A stretch of 16,667 nucleotides of DNA from positions 1 to 16,667 of the forward strand of contig CAJWQX010000058.1 of NCBI GenBank assembly GCA_913045265.1, read 5' to 3'. The position numbers were made by a program, and so were the translations under genes. Numbering within the stretch: the stretch's first letter is position 1; every line of letters starts with the position of its first letter. The notes under the pieces are model-generated. The model had not been told where the DNA came from. It was given only the letters and a program-made list of their open reading frames with translations, and did no database searches. This stretch comes from UBA11889 sp002313255. GTDB lineage: Bacteria > Pseudomonadota > Gammaproteobacteria > Pseudomonadales > Azotimanducaceae. This document shows, piece after piece, positions 7,715-14,353 of the stretch.

Positions 7715-8427
7715 CAACGAGGTGTCCGCAATCTCAGCAACGCGTCGGGCCGAAACGGCACTCGAACGCGTATACGTACAGGCACCCATCGATCACGGTG
7801 CAGTCCAAGCCAAACGTCCAGGCCACGTTGTTCTGCCTTGCCGTAGTTGAAGCGATACCGACATAGCTTGGTACTTCCGCGAAAGTGCGTTTTACCCTGT
7901 TTGACGAATGTCTGCCGGCTTGCCGTACGTACCACTTCATACGCGTCTTCGCCGTCGTGGACCCAGGCCGCGTCAAAACAATGGTCTGTAAGGAACAGCA
8001 CGGACATCAAGTCCGAACCCTGCGGGTACTCGACTTCTCGGGATACACCGGAAGGTCGGTGAATCGTCGTCTTGCCGTGTGCAGCTAACGTAACCTTGCG
8101 CGAGTTTTTCCGTTCTTCGAAAAGCAGATAGGCTCGCGTTCGTGGCATCTCCTCGACCATAAAACCAACCGCGGCGAACTTACCTCGCCAGCGAAAAAAA
8201 CGCTCGATCGCGCCACTTGTGCGCACGTCGCCAAACAATTCGTAGCGCCCTTTACTCAAGGTCATGTTCACTTCAAGCGTTCCCGCGGACAGGAAACCAA
8301 CGCGGGCGTCGTAGACGAGCACTTGCGTGTCCTCGCTGACACCAAAGACCTCCAATGCAAAGGTCAGCAAGAACAAGACCCCATAGTTGATAGAACAATT
8401 CATCGGTTCGCTCGATTCGATCGCCAT
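7714..8427 (-). CDS. DUF3108 domain protein, probable exported
   Basis: 237 residues from the ATG at 8427. DUF3108 proteins are presumed periplasmic or outer-membrane associated, with unknown function. Seen: a hydrophobic segment NYGVLFLLTFALEVFGV (14-30) that could be a signal peptide or anchor, then the domain's usual start VYDARVGFLSAGTLEV (38-53) and a beta-rich run with GRYELFGDVRTSG (60-72) and a W-R-G-K-F segment. Start is uncertain: TTG 8439 and ATG 8403 are in frame, and none has a convincing Shine-Dalgarno. The start at 8403 gives a cleaner signal-like N-terminus but without a positive n-region. It follows the ELM1 gene by 58 bases, the only non-overlapping junction in the run, and overlaps the methyltransferase start by one base. 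Confidence 0.75.
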   Translation of the reverse strand: MAIESSEPMNCSINYGVLFLLTFALEVFGVSEDTQVLVYDARVGFLSAGTLEVNMTLSKGRYELFGDVRTSGAIERFFRWRGKFAAVGFMVEEMPRTRAYLLFEERKNSRKVTLAAHGKTTIHRPSGVSREVEYPQGSDLMSVLFLTDHCFDAAWVHDGEDAYEVVRTASRQTFVKQGKTHFRGSTKLCRYRFNYGKAEQRGLDVWLGLHRDRWVPVRIRVRVPFRPDALLRLRTPR

Positions 8428-8485
8428 CCCTTCAGTCAATTATGAGAGCAATCGCAAGAATTCACATCGGTCAACACCCACGTGC

Positions 8486-9496
8486 TTAGCTAATTGAAAG
8501 CCTCCCCAAAATCTCTTTTACCAGGGCGTTGTGATACTCGCGCGCTGGCGCAAACATTTTCGGAACCCGATCAAACTCAGCGTCGACCTGAAGCCGCCGG
8601 CAAAAACCCAACTGCGTGAATTTTTCCAAAACGTTGTTGTATCGCATATCGGGCCTGCCTCGACCGACTTCTAGGACCACGAGCGGCCGCTCGGCACTGA
8701 TGCATTCGTTAATCATCGACATACTATCGTGCGTCACAAAGTTACAGTCGGCGGCGCCCAACAGCTTATGAAATATCGGCTCCGGTTTTTGGTGCCACCA
8801 CACGGCATACGCCAACGCGTGAGGCGCTATCGCCGAGCGCAGAGCAGACTCCCCCGTGGACGTCGTACGGCGAGATGTCGAAACCAGCCACCGAATATCC
8901 AGTTCACTCGCAATCCGAGTCATCCAGATACCTAGACTCGTCCAGTCTTGAACGCGATACCGAATACCAGCACCGTTGCCTCCACACGCTAGGCAAAACA
9001 ACCGTTTGTCCCACGACACGGCCTCTTGTCGCCAACTCCTGCCTGCTTCCGCAACTTCCAACGCATCAACATTTGAGGGACTCAACGCCATCACGACGTT
9101 CGTGCCGCCCCCTGTCGGTTCGAGCGTCAGATGAGCCGAGAAAATATCGCCACCGAGACGTCGCCCTGAGCCTATAAATATATTGGGTACTCCAAAACGA
9201 CGTTGTAAAAGGACATTCGCAAACGCCGTATTTCCCCCGGCCGACACAATGAGGTCCGGCGGACCGGTCGGATAATCAAGCGCATACGCCCAATCAAGCG
9301 CGCGCAAAGGATCCATCGATCGTCCGATCCAGACGGGCAATATCTGCCGGCTGAGTATTCCAGCCCGCAACCGCAGAGGAACCTCGTCCACCTTTAACGC
9401 TCGGCGCTTGGCCATCCAATACATCAACCCGCGGGCCTGGTTGACGTGTCCGGGAACGCCGTCCGACAACAGCCAAACCTGGAGGGCGTCTGTCAT
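8486..9496 (-). CDS. ELM1-family protein (mitochondrial fission ELM1/COG3660, GT-B-like)
   Basis: 336 residues. Matches the PF06258 family, named after a plant mitochondrial fission protein but common in Proteobacteria, where its role is unsettled and a glycosyltransferase-B-like fold is suspected. Seen: opening VWLLSDGVPGHVNQARGL (7-24, the LTDGxxGNxxQ-type motif), DLIVSAGGNTAFANVLL (81-97), GVPNIFIGSGRR (102-113), a glycine-rich LACGGNGAG (169-177) starting the second half, and late THDSMSMINE followed by AERPLVVLE, the nucleotide-sugar-site region in related enzymes. The ATG at 9496 forms ATGA with the deacetylase stop, and a G-run lies eight bases before it; GTG at 9502 is the alternative. 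Context between a deacetylase and DUF3108 suggests a sugar-transfer step in a surface glycan. Confidence 0.82.
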   Translation of the reverse strand: MTDALQVWLLSDGVPGHVNQARGLMYWMAKRRALKVDEVPLRLRAGILSRQILPVWIGRSMDPLRALDWAYALDYPTGPPDLIVSAGGNTAFANVLLQRRFGVPNIFIGSGRRLGGDIFSAHLTLEPTGGGTNVVMALSPSNVDALEVAEAGRSWRQEAVSWDKRLFCLACGGNGAGIRYRVQDWTSLGIWMTRIASELDIRWLVSTSRRTTSTGESALRSAIAPHALAYAVWWHQKPEPIFHKLLGAADCNFVTHDSMSMINECISAERPLVVLEVGRGRPDMRYNNVLEKFTQLGFCRRLQVDAEFDRVPKMFAPAREYHNALVKEILGRLSIS

Positions 9497-10305
9497 CCCC
9501 ACAGCCCCCGAAAGCCGGTGCGCATACGCAGCACGAAAGCCAGCATATTGTCCTTCCCACTCACTTTGATCCGTTTCAATTCAAATGGCGTATTTGTGAT
9601 ATCCAACGTTATACCGGGCTCAGTCGTAACGGCTGTAGTAAATCCAGCCTCACGGACCAGGTCTACATCGCCTGGATCGTAGGGCCCAAACGGGTACGCG
9701 AAACTGTTAACCACGGCCGAAAATGTCTCGGCCAACCGCCGTTTACTGCCTGCGATTTCTTCCCGCTTTAGCTCATCCGGCAGGCCCGGCAGATAGGCGT
9801 GTGTTTCAGTGTGCGCTCCAAGCTCCCAACGACCCGAGTCCAACATCGTCCTCACGTGTTCGTCCGTCAATTTGTCTTCACGCCCGAGTTCACCATCTCG
9901 ATGGTTTGGATTTTTGTCTGCCGACCAGTCGCGCCCGTGACGGTCGACGACGAGGTACAAGGTTGCTTTCGCATCGTACTTTTCGAGAATGGCGTGGACA
10001 CGGGTGTAATTGTCGAGATAACCGTCGTCAAATGTGATCGCAACCGATTTTGGCGCACAGTGTTGCAACAGATCAGAAACAAGAATGAACGTCCAACCAT
10101 CATCTCGTAACCACTTGATCTGCCGCTCGAATGATTTCGGATGGACGCGTAATTTGTTGAATCGAGCTCTAGGAACTGAAACAGCAATCATGTGGTACAT
10201 CAGCACCCGCGGCATAATGTCAGCAACTTTTCTCCTCCACCACGCATATCGAAGCGAGCCCCAGATCAGGGCCACACACGCCGCGATCGCGACAACGGTC
10301 GTCAT
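9493..10305 (-). CDS. Polysaccharide deacetylase (NodB domain), membrane-anchored
   Basis: 270 residues. Carbohydrate esterase 4 fold that removes N-acetyl groups from sugars using a metal. Seen: one N-terminal membrane segment (about 2-19), then basic RYAWWRRK (19-26), then motif 1 TFDDGY (91-96), motif 2 HTETH (165-169, two metal His), motif 3 FAYPFG (202-207) and a late LKRIKVSG (243-250). Positive charge only after the membrane segment suggests the catalytic domain faces the cytoplasm (N-out/C-in). The ATG at 10305 overlaps the glycosyltransferase stop as ATGA; GTG 10344 would add 13 residues including two Arg and could reverse the topology call. Cotranscribed with a GT4 enzyme, it may deacetylate a freshly added N-acetylhexosamine. 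Confidence 0.88.
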   Translation of the reverse strand: MTTVVAIAACVALIWGSLRYAWWRRKVADIMPRVLMYHMIAVSVPRARFNKLRVHPKSFERQIKWLRDDGWTFILVSDLLQHCAPKSVAITFDDGYLDNYTRVHAILEKYDAKATLYLVVDRHGRDWSADKNPNHRDGELGREDKLTDEHVRTMLDSGRWELGAHTETHAYLPGLPDELKREEIAGSKRRLAETFSAVVNSFAYPFGPYDPGDVDLVREAGFTTAVTTEPGITLDITNTPFELKRIKVSGKDNMLAFVLRMRTGFRGLWG

Positions 10306-11402
10306 GAAGACAATTCTTGATACATAGCGATAGTTTGCCGGCACATGTTTTGCAAAGTGAATTCGTGGTTAGCGATCAATGGTGGGCTCTCCAAGAACGA
10401 TTCAATCCGCGCTACGACATCCCTCGGCTTATCCGGATCTACCGCCCCGTCAGGGCATACTTCGTTAAGAATTTCGCCAACACCACCGTGTCTATAGCCC
10501 ACTACGGGCGTCCCTAACGAAAGCGCTTCCAGCACGGTACGGCCAAACGATTCTGGCCGCGTCGAAAGCGAAAGCACAATATCGGCAACCGACATAATCT
10601 CTCGAAGATCCGAACGATGACCTAAAAAGACAATGTGTTTGCTCAATACCGGGTCGTTTCGAACCGTACTCTGGATCCCACGAGCGTATCGGCGTCGTTT
10701 GGGGTCGGCACCACCGACTACTGCGACTCGTACATCACGCCCATTGCCCACCAGCGACCGGACTAAAGGGAAGAGCGCTTCGTGTCCTTTCAGGCGTGTC
10801 AGTCGACCTGGCAATACCAGAGTCGGCGCACGTGGCGTCGAACCCCAGGCTCGATTCCATGTGTCGAGCCACGCTTGACGGGGTCGATATCCCGGAAAGT
10901 AAACGTTGGGATCAATGCCGCGTTGTATGACGCGCACCTTGTCTGGCGGATCAACGACATAGTGATCTTCCAAGTATTGACGTGCGGTACGCGAGACCAC
11001 CTCGACACGCTCGCCGCGAGATACCACTGCACTGTATCGATTGACACTATGTAAGCCGTGCACGCTGGTAACGAGTCTGGGCCGACTCCCTACCGGCATC
11101 TTCTTCCAGATGTGCCAACAGAGCCATGCAGGTAGACGGGATCGTGGATGGATGACATCGGGACGTTCGATTTCCAACCAACGTTTTAACGTTGCCAACG
11201 AGCCGAGCGTTTTAATTGATTTATCCGCCACCGACATAACAACGTGGCGTGCCCCGACGCGTTCCACTTCGTCTACAAGGCGTCCACCTTGAGATATCAA
11301 GACCGCTTCGTGACCCGACGCTACCAGCGCGGTAGCGACCTCGATGCTACCGCGTTCAACACCCCCACTTTCTAACCGTGGCACGACTTGTACGATTTTC
11401 AT
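10302..11402 (-). CDS. Glycosyltransferase family 4
   Basis: 366 residues, GT-B fold, retaining. Seen: MKIVQVVPRLESGGVERG (1-18), the usual acceptor-side glycine loop; RPDVIHPRSR (80-89); VTSVHGLH (111-118); VIQRGIDPNVYFPG (158-171); second domain beginning LVLPGRLTRLKGH (195-207); and the nucleotide-sugar E-x7-E signature PESFGRTVLEA (283-293, E284 and E292), then GTPVVGYRHGGVGEI (297-311). It would add a sugar to an LPS-core or lipid-linked acceptor at the inner membrane's cytoplasmic face. First gene of the five-gene envelope run, 82 bases after the DUF924 stop in the same direction; no strong Shine-Dalgarno before its ATG. Donor and linkage unknown. Confidence 0.92.
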   Translation of the reverse strand: MKIVQVVPRLESGGVERGSIEVATALVASGHEAVLISQGGRLVDEVERVGARHVVMSVADKSIKTLGSLATLKRWLEIERPDVIHPRSRLPAWLCWHIWKKMPVGSRPRLVTSVHGLHSVNRYSAVVSRGERVEVVSRTARQYLEDHYVVDPPDKVRVIQRGIDPNVYFPGYRPRQAWLDTWNRAWGSTPRAPTLVLPGRLTRLKGHEALFPLVRSLVGNGRDVRVAVVGGADPKRRRYARGIQSTVRNDPVLSKHIVFLGHRSDLREIMSVADIVLSLSTRPESFGRTVLEALSLGTPVVGYRHGGVGEILNEVCPDGAVDPDKPRDVVARIESFLESPPLIANHEFTLQNMCRQTIAMYQELSS

Positions 11403-11484
11403 CGGCGCAGCAAGACCACTCTATCCGCGCACCAAGATAGTCGCCCGGCCGCCTACCATCCAAACTATGCCAATCCGAGCAAGG

Positions 11485-12099
11485 TTATTGCCCGTACCGG
11501 GGTGCCGATCGTAGATACGATTCCTCCTCCGTAGTTGACTGCCGCAGCATGGCCGCATTTCGATGCGGGAATCGTCCAAAGCGTTGGATCAAATCACGAT
11601 GGCCTTTGGCATGGTTGACGAACGATTGCACAAACGGTTTCCAGTCGTCTGATACACGGTCGACCATCAGCTCATAAGTATTGACGGCCCGATCTTGATC
11701 AATTGGACTTTCGCTATGGGTGAACGGATGACAAAGAAAAACTTTTCCCGGAACCGACAATTGGTCGTCAAATTCTCGGTCGAGCGCTCGCACCGTAATC
11801 GCCCGCGCCAGACTGTCCTGTCCGAATGCCTCCCGCTGACCCCGAAACATGTTTCTAGAAAATTGATCCAATACAATGACCACGGCCAACGCGCCCTCGG
11901 CGCCCTCGCCCCAATGCAAAAGCCGCCCGTTCCGAATCGACGCATGCACGTCTTCGAATCGATCTTTGATGGCGCAGTCAATTTGGATCGTTGCTCGATA
12001 CCAAAAACGGTTACGCGCATGGGCAGCAGCGGGATCGGATTCGGTGTCACCAAGCCAGTACGCAATCACGTCGACCGGCTCGTGCGCGTCTTCAGACAT
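11485..12099 (-). CDS. DUF924 family protein
   Basis: 204 residues, the normal length. DUF924 (PF06041) is an all-helical TPR-like family of unknown function. Seen: VIAYWLGD opening (11-18), RFWYRATIQIDCAIKDRFED (31-50), HWGEGAEGALAVVIVLDQFSRNMFRG (62-87, containing the family's LDQF-R-N-FRG hallmark), and FLCHPFTHSES (121-131), the LPFMHSE-type motif. Its role next to glycan genes is unclear and it may simply be a neighbour. It lies upstream of the glycosyltransferase by 82 bases in the same direction, so shared transcription is possible. An unusually close -10-like element precedes its ATG. Confidence 0.9.
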   Translation of the reverse strand: MSEDAHEPVDVIAYWLGDTESDPAAAHARNRFWYRATIQIDCAIKDRFEDVHASIRNGRLLHWGEGAEGALAVVIVLDQFSRNMFRGQREAFGQDSLARAITVRALDREFDDQLSVPGKVFLCHPFTHSESPIDQDRAVNTYELMVDRVSDDWKPFVQSFVNHAKGHRDLIQRFGRFPHRNAAMLRQSTTEEESYLRSAPRYGQ

Positions 12100-12105
12100 C
12101 GTACT

Positions 12106-12111
12106 ATTGTA
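12106..12111 (-). promoter_or_regulatory. Possible -10 element placing transcription start at the DUF924 ATG
   Basis: On the minus strand it reads TACAAT, one mismatch from the sigma-70 -10 consensus, ending six bases before the ATG at 12099. No good -35 is seen 16-18 bases upstream. If real, the transcript would be leaderless, consistent with the absence of a Shine-Dalgarno. Weak evidence. Confidence 0.2.
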
Positions 12112-12281
12112 CCTAACGCGGACCCACTACAGGCGCACCATTAACTTAACCAACACCGCCGCTCGCGCATCAGAAGCACGAGAGCGTTGTCATTCTTCGC
12201 TCGGAATCCCGTGTCCGGGTTTCGAGACGTTCCGGATCCACTACGCCGCCGGGTGCGCTACTATCGCGTCACACACGGTAT

Positions 12282-12286
12282 GGAAG
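12282..12286 (+). promoter_or_regulatory. Shine-Dalgarno GGAAG for second amidohydrolase
   Basis: GGAAG lies four bases before the ATG at 12291 and ten before a second ATG at 12297. It excludes the GTG at 12288 (one-base spacing) but does not separate the two ATGs. Confidence 0.45.
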
Positions 12287-12290
12287 CGTG

Positions 12291-13535
12291 ATGCCCATGA
12301 CAATCCCGCAACCCGATGCAAACAACGTCTGGCGGCTAGAAACCCCGGGCATCGAAGGCTGGTCCAGAACAGCGCGACCGGATGATCCCGACAAATACTT
12401 CATGGTTTCGACGGACGGACATGTGCAAGAACCCGCAGACCTTTGGCGAACGCGCATAGACAAAAAATTCCGAGAGCGATTACCAGGAGTCGCCGTCGAC
12501 GCCAAAGGTAAGAAATTTCAGAAAACGGAAGGCTTTAGGCCGCTGCGTATTCGCAACATTGAGTTCCAGGGGGAGGACTTGCTGCGCAATCAGTCGGGTG
12601 CCCTACCGGAGGATCGGATTCGAGACTTGGCGGCCGACGGTGTCGATGCCGAAATCCTTTTTCCAAACAAAGGCCTCACCGTCTGGGCAACCCCCGACCC
12701 AGCTTTCAGTCAAGCGATGTGTCGTGTATGGAACGAGTGGGCATGGGAAGTCTTCGGAAGCTACAACGATCGTCTATCACCCATGGCATGCGTGGCATCC
12801 GCCGACATACCCGGTGCCATTCAGGAAATACAGCGTTGCGCCGAACTTGGGTTTCGAGGACTCTCTCTACCGTGTAAACCCGTTTGGGGTGCACCAGATC
12901 ACGAACATTTGAATTACAACTTACCGGAATTCGATTCCTTGTGGGCCGCGATCCAAGAGGTCGAACTTCCGGTCACGTTCCACGTTTCCACCGGACGCGA
13001 TCCGCGGACGTCGAGGGGAAACGGTGGCGCCGTAATCAATTATGCCGTCCACTCACTCGCACCGACCATGGAACCGATTGCCAACCTTTGCGCGTCGGGC
13101 GCACTCGATCGATTTCCGAACTTACGTTTCGGCAGTGTCGAAGCAGGGATTGGCTGGGTTCCTTGGGCCATTTGGGCGCTCGACGAAGCCTACCGAAAGC
13201 ATCACATGTGGGTTCGACCCACATTGTCTAAGTTGCCGAGTGATTTCTTTCGAAGCAATGGCTTCGCCACGTTCCAAGAAGATAAGCCCGGGCTCGATCT
13301 CGCACGCGAACATGGACTCATCGACAATTTTATGTGGGCCAATGATTACCCCCATCATGAAGGGACATGGCCACACTCCGCCGAGGCAATCGAACGGACC
13401 ATGGGGCATCTATCGGATCATGAACGTGCCAACGTTCTTGGGTTGAACGCGGCCCGAATCTTTAAGTTCCCGATCCCGGAACGCTACCATACGCAAGAAG
13501 ATGTCGCCGCTGTCGTCGCTCGAAAACAAATCTAA
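12291..13535 (+). CDS. Amidohydrolase_2 family metal-dependent hydrolase/decarboxylase (second copy)
   Basis: 414 residues. Same superfamily as the 2395-3510 product but with a longer N-terminus of about 35 residues before the first metal motif. Seen: MVSTDGHVQEPADLW (38-52, D42 and H44), DGVDAEILFPNKGL (116-129), FHVSTGRDPR (230-239, H231), FGSVEAGIGWVPW (280-292, E284) and the metal-Asp motif WANDYPHHEGTWPHS (349-363, D352). Family members act on carboxylated or acyl substrates in aromatic and xenobiotic breakdown; the reaction here is unknown. First gene of a same-direction run: SDR begins 38 bases after its stop, then alkylsulfatase and MFS. ATG 12297 is a possible alternative start and changes nothing functional. 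Confidence 0.88.
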   Translation: MPMTIPQPDANNVWRLETPGIEGWSRTARPDDPDKYFMVSTDGHVQEPADLWRTRIDKKFRERLPGVAVDAKGKKFQKTEGFRPLRIRNIEFQGEDLLRNQSGALPEDRIRDLAADGVDAEILFPNKGLTVWATPDPAFSQAMCRVWNEWAWEVFGSYNDRLSPMACVASADIPGAIQEIQRCAELGFRGLSLPCKPVWGAPDHEHLNYNLPEFDSLWAAIQEVELPVTFHVSTGRDPRTSRGNGGAVINYAVHSLAPTMEPIANLCASGALDRFPNLRFGSVEAGIGWVPWAIWALDEAYRKHHMWVRPTLSKLPSDFFRSNGFATFQEDKPGLDLAREHGLIDNFMWANDYPHHEGTWPHSAEAIERTMGHLSDHERANVLGLNAARIFKFPIPERYHTQEDVAAVVARKQI

Positions 13536-13573
13536 GGGCGCCACCACAGTCTTTTTACTATGCCCGAACACGC

Positions 13574-14290
13574 GTGACCGTTCGCATCAAAAACCGTATT
13601 GCCCTGATCACCGGCGCCGCCTCGGGTATCGGTAAAGCGACCGCGGATCTTTTTGAGGCCGAAGGTGCCGTCGTTATACGGACCGACATCGCCGATGGTA
13701 ATCACCATAAACTCGATGTCTCGAAAGCGTCAGATTGGTGTAGCTTCATCGATTCTATCGAACATGAACACATCGACATTGTCGTGAATAACGCGGGGAT
13801 CTCTCCCCACGACAACATCGAAAATCTAGACATGGCGACATGGGACACTATCCGCGGCGTCGTTCTCGATGGTGTCATGTTGGGATGCAAGCACACGCTA
13901 CCTCTACTGAAAAAGAGTACCTATGGTGCAATCGTTAACGTGTCATCAGTCGCCGGTATAGTTGGCGCGAGCGAGTACACCTCGTACGGAGCCGCTAAGG
14001 CTGGTGTCCGAAACGTCACCAAGTCGGTCGCCCTTCACTGCGCGCGAATGCACTATAACGTGCGTTGCAATTCCGTCCATCCGGGTTCAATCGACACCCC
14101 CATACTGGATGCTGACAAAGCGAAATACGGCGTGGAGAAGGTCGTTCAAGTTCGAGCCAAGACTATTCCGATGGGTCGCCTGGGCCGTGCCCGAGAAGTC
14201 GCCGACGCGATCCTATTTCTAGCGAGCGACGATGCCAGTTTTATTACCGGAACCGAGCTGGTCGTCGACGGAGGATTCACCGCTCGCTAG
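13574..14290 (+). CDS. SDR-family NAD-dependent oxidoreductase lacking the tetrad Asn
   Basis: 238 residues, classical SDR length, cytoplasmic alcohol/ketone oxidoreductase. Seen: cofactor loop TGAASGIG (13-20), acidic D38 at the end of strand 2 (NAD preference), NNAG (72-75), active-site VNVSSVAG with S125, Y138 and K142 in the Y-x3-K spacing (YGAAK), HPGSIDTP (169-176) and C-terminal GTELVVDGG (226-234). Most classical SDRs have Asn in the (I/V)-N-L-x-G-V segment of helix 4; here it reads VVLDGV, with Val97 at that place. The start is GTG with no visible Shine-Dalgarno. It would oxidise a secondary alcohol or similar; release of such an alcohol by the downstream alkylsulfatase is an attractive source but is inference. 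Confidence 0.9.
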   Translation: MTVRIKNRIALITGAASGIGKATADLFEAEGAVVIRTDIADGNHHKLDVSKASDWCSFIDSIEHEHIDIVVNNAGISPHDNIENLDMATWDTIRGVVLDGVMLGCKHTLPLLKKSTYGAIVNVSSVAGIVGASEYTSYGAAKAGVRNVTKSVALHCARMHYNVRCNSVHPGSIDTPILDADKAKYGVEKVVQVRAKTIPMGRLGRAREVADAILFLASDDASFITGTELVVDGGFTAR

Positions 14291-14340
14291 CAAATTCCGG
14301 TCTTCTTTACTTGGTTGGTAACATGTTCTCTACCCACGTC

Positions 14341-14345
14341 AGAGG
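14341..14345 (+). promoter_or_regulatory. Shine-Dalgarno AGAGG deciding the alkylsulfatase start
   Basis: AGAGG lies eight bases before the ATG at 14354, an ideal spacing. The frame is open further to a TTG at 14315, which has no such site, so the ATG is preferred. Confidence 0.55.
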
Positions 14346-14353
14346 CGCCCATC

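Larger units (their letters stand above)
12100..12290. promoter_or_regulatory. Divergent intergenic region between DUF924 and amidohydrolase operons
   Basis: The longest gene-free stretch (191 bases) in the window. It must drive DUF924 (minus) and the amidohydrolase-SDR-alkylsulfatase run (plus). A TACTAT at 12259-12264 could be a plus-strand -10, but no matching -35 is seen. No convincing dyad, riboswitch-like fold or RNA gene was found. Confidence 0.35.

Noticed and set aside
7715..7789. Earlier ATG for the methyltransferase at 7789
   Set aside because: It would overlap the DUF3108 gene by 76 bases; TGATG at 7714 directly precedes the zinc ribbon.
13560..13577. Five-codon open frame (MPEHA) whose stop overlaps the SDR GTG start as GTGA
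   Set aside because: It looks like a coupling leader, but there is no Shine-Dalgarno and so short a frame is expected by chance.
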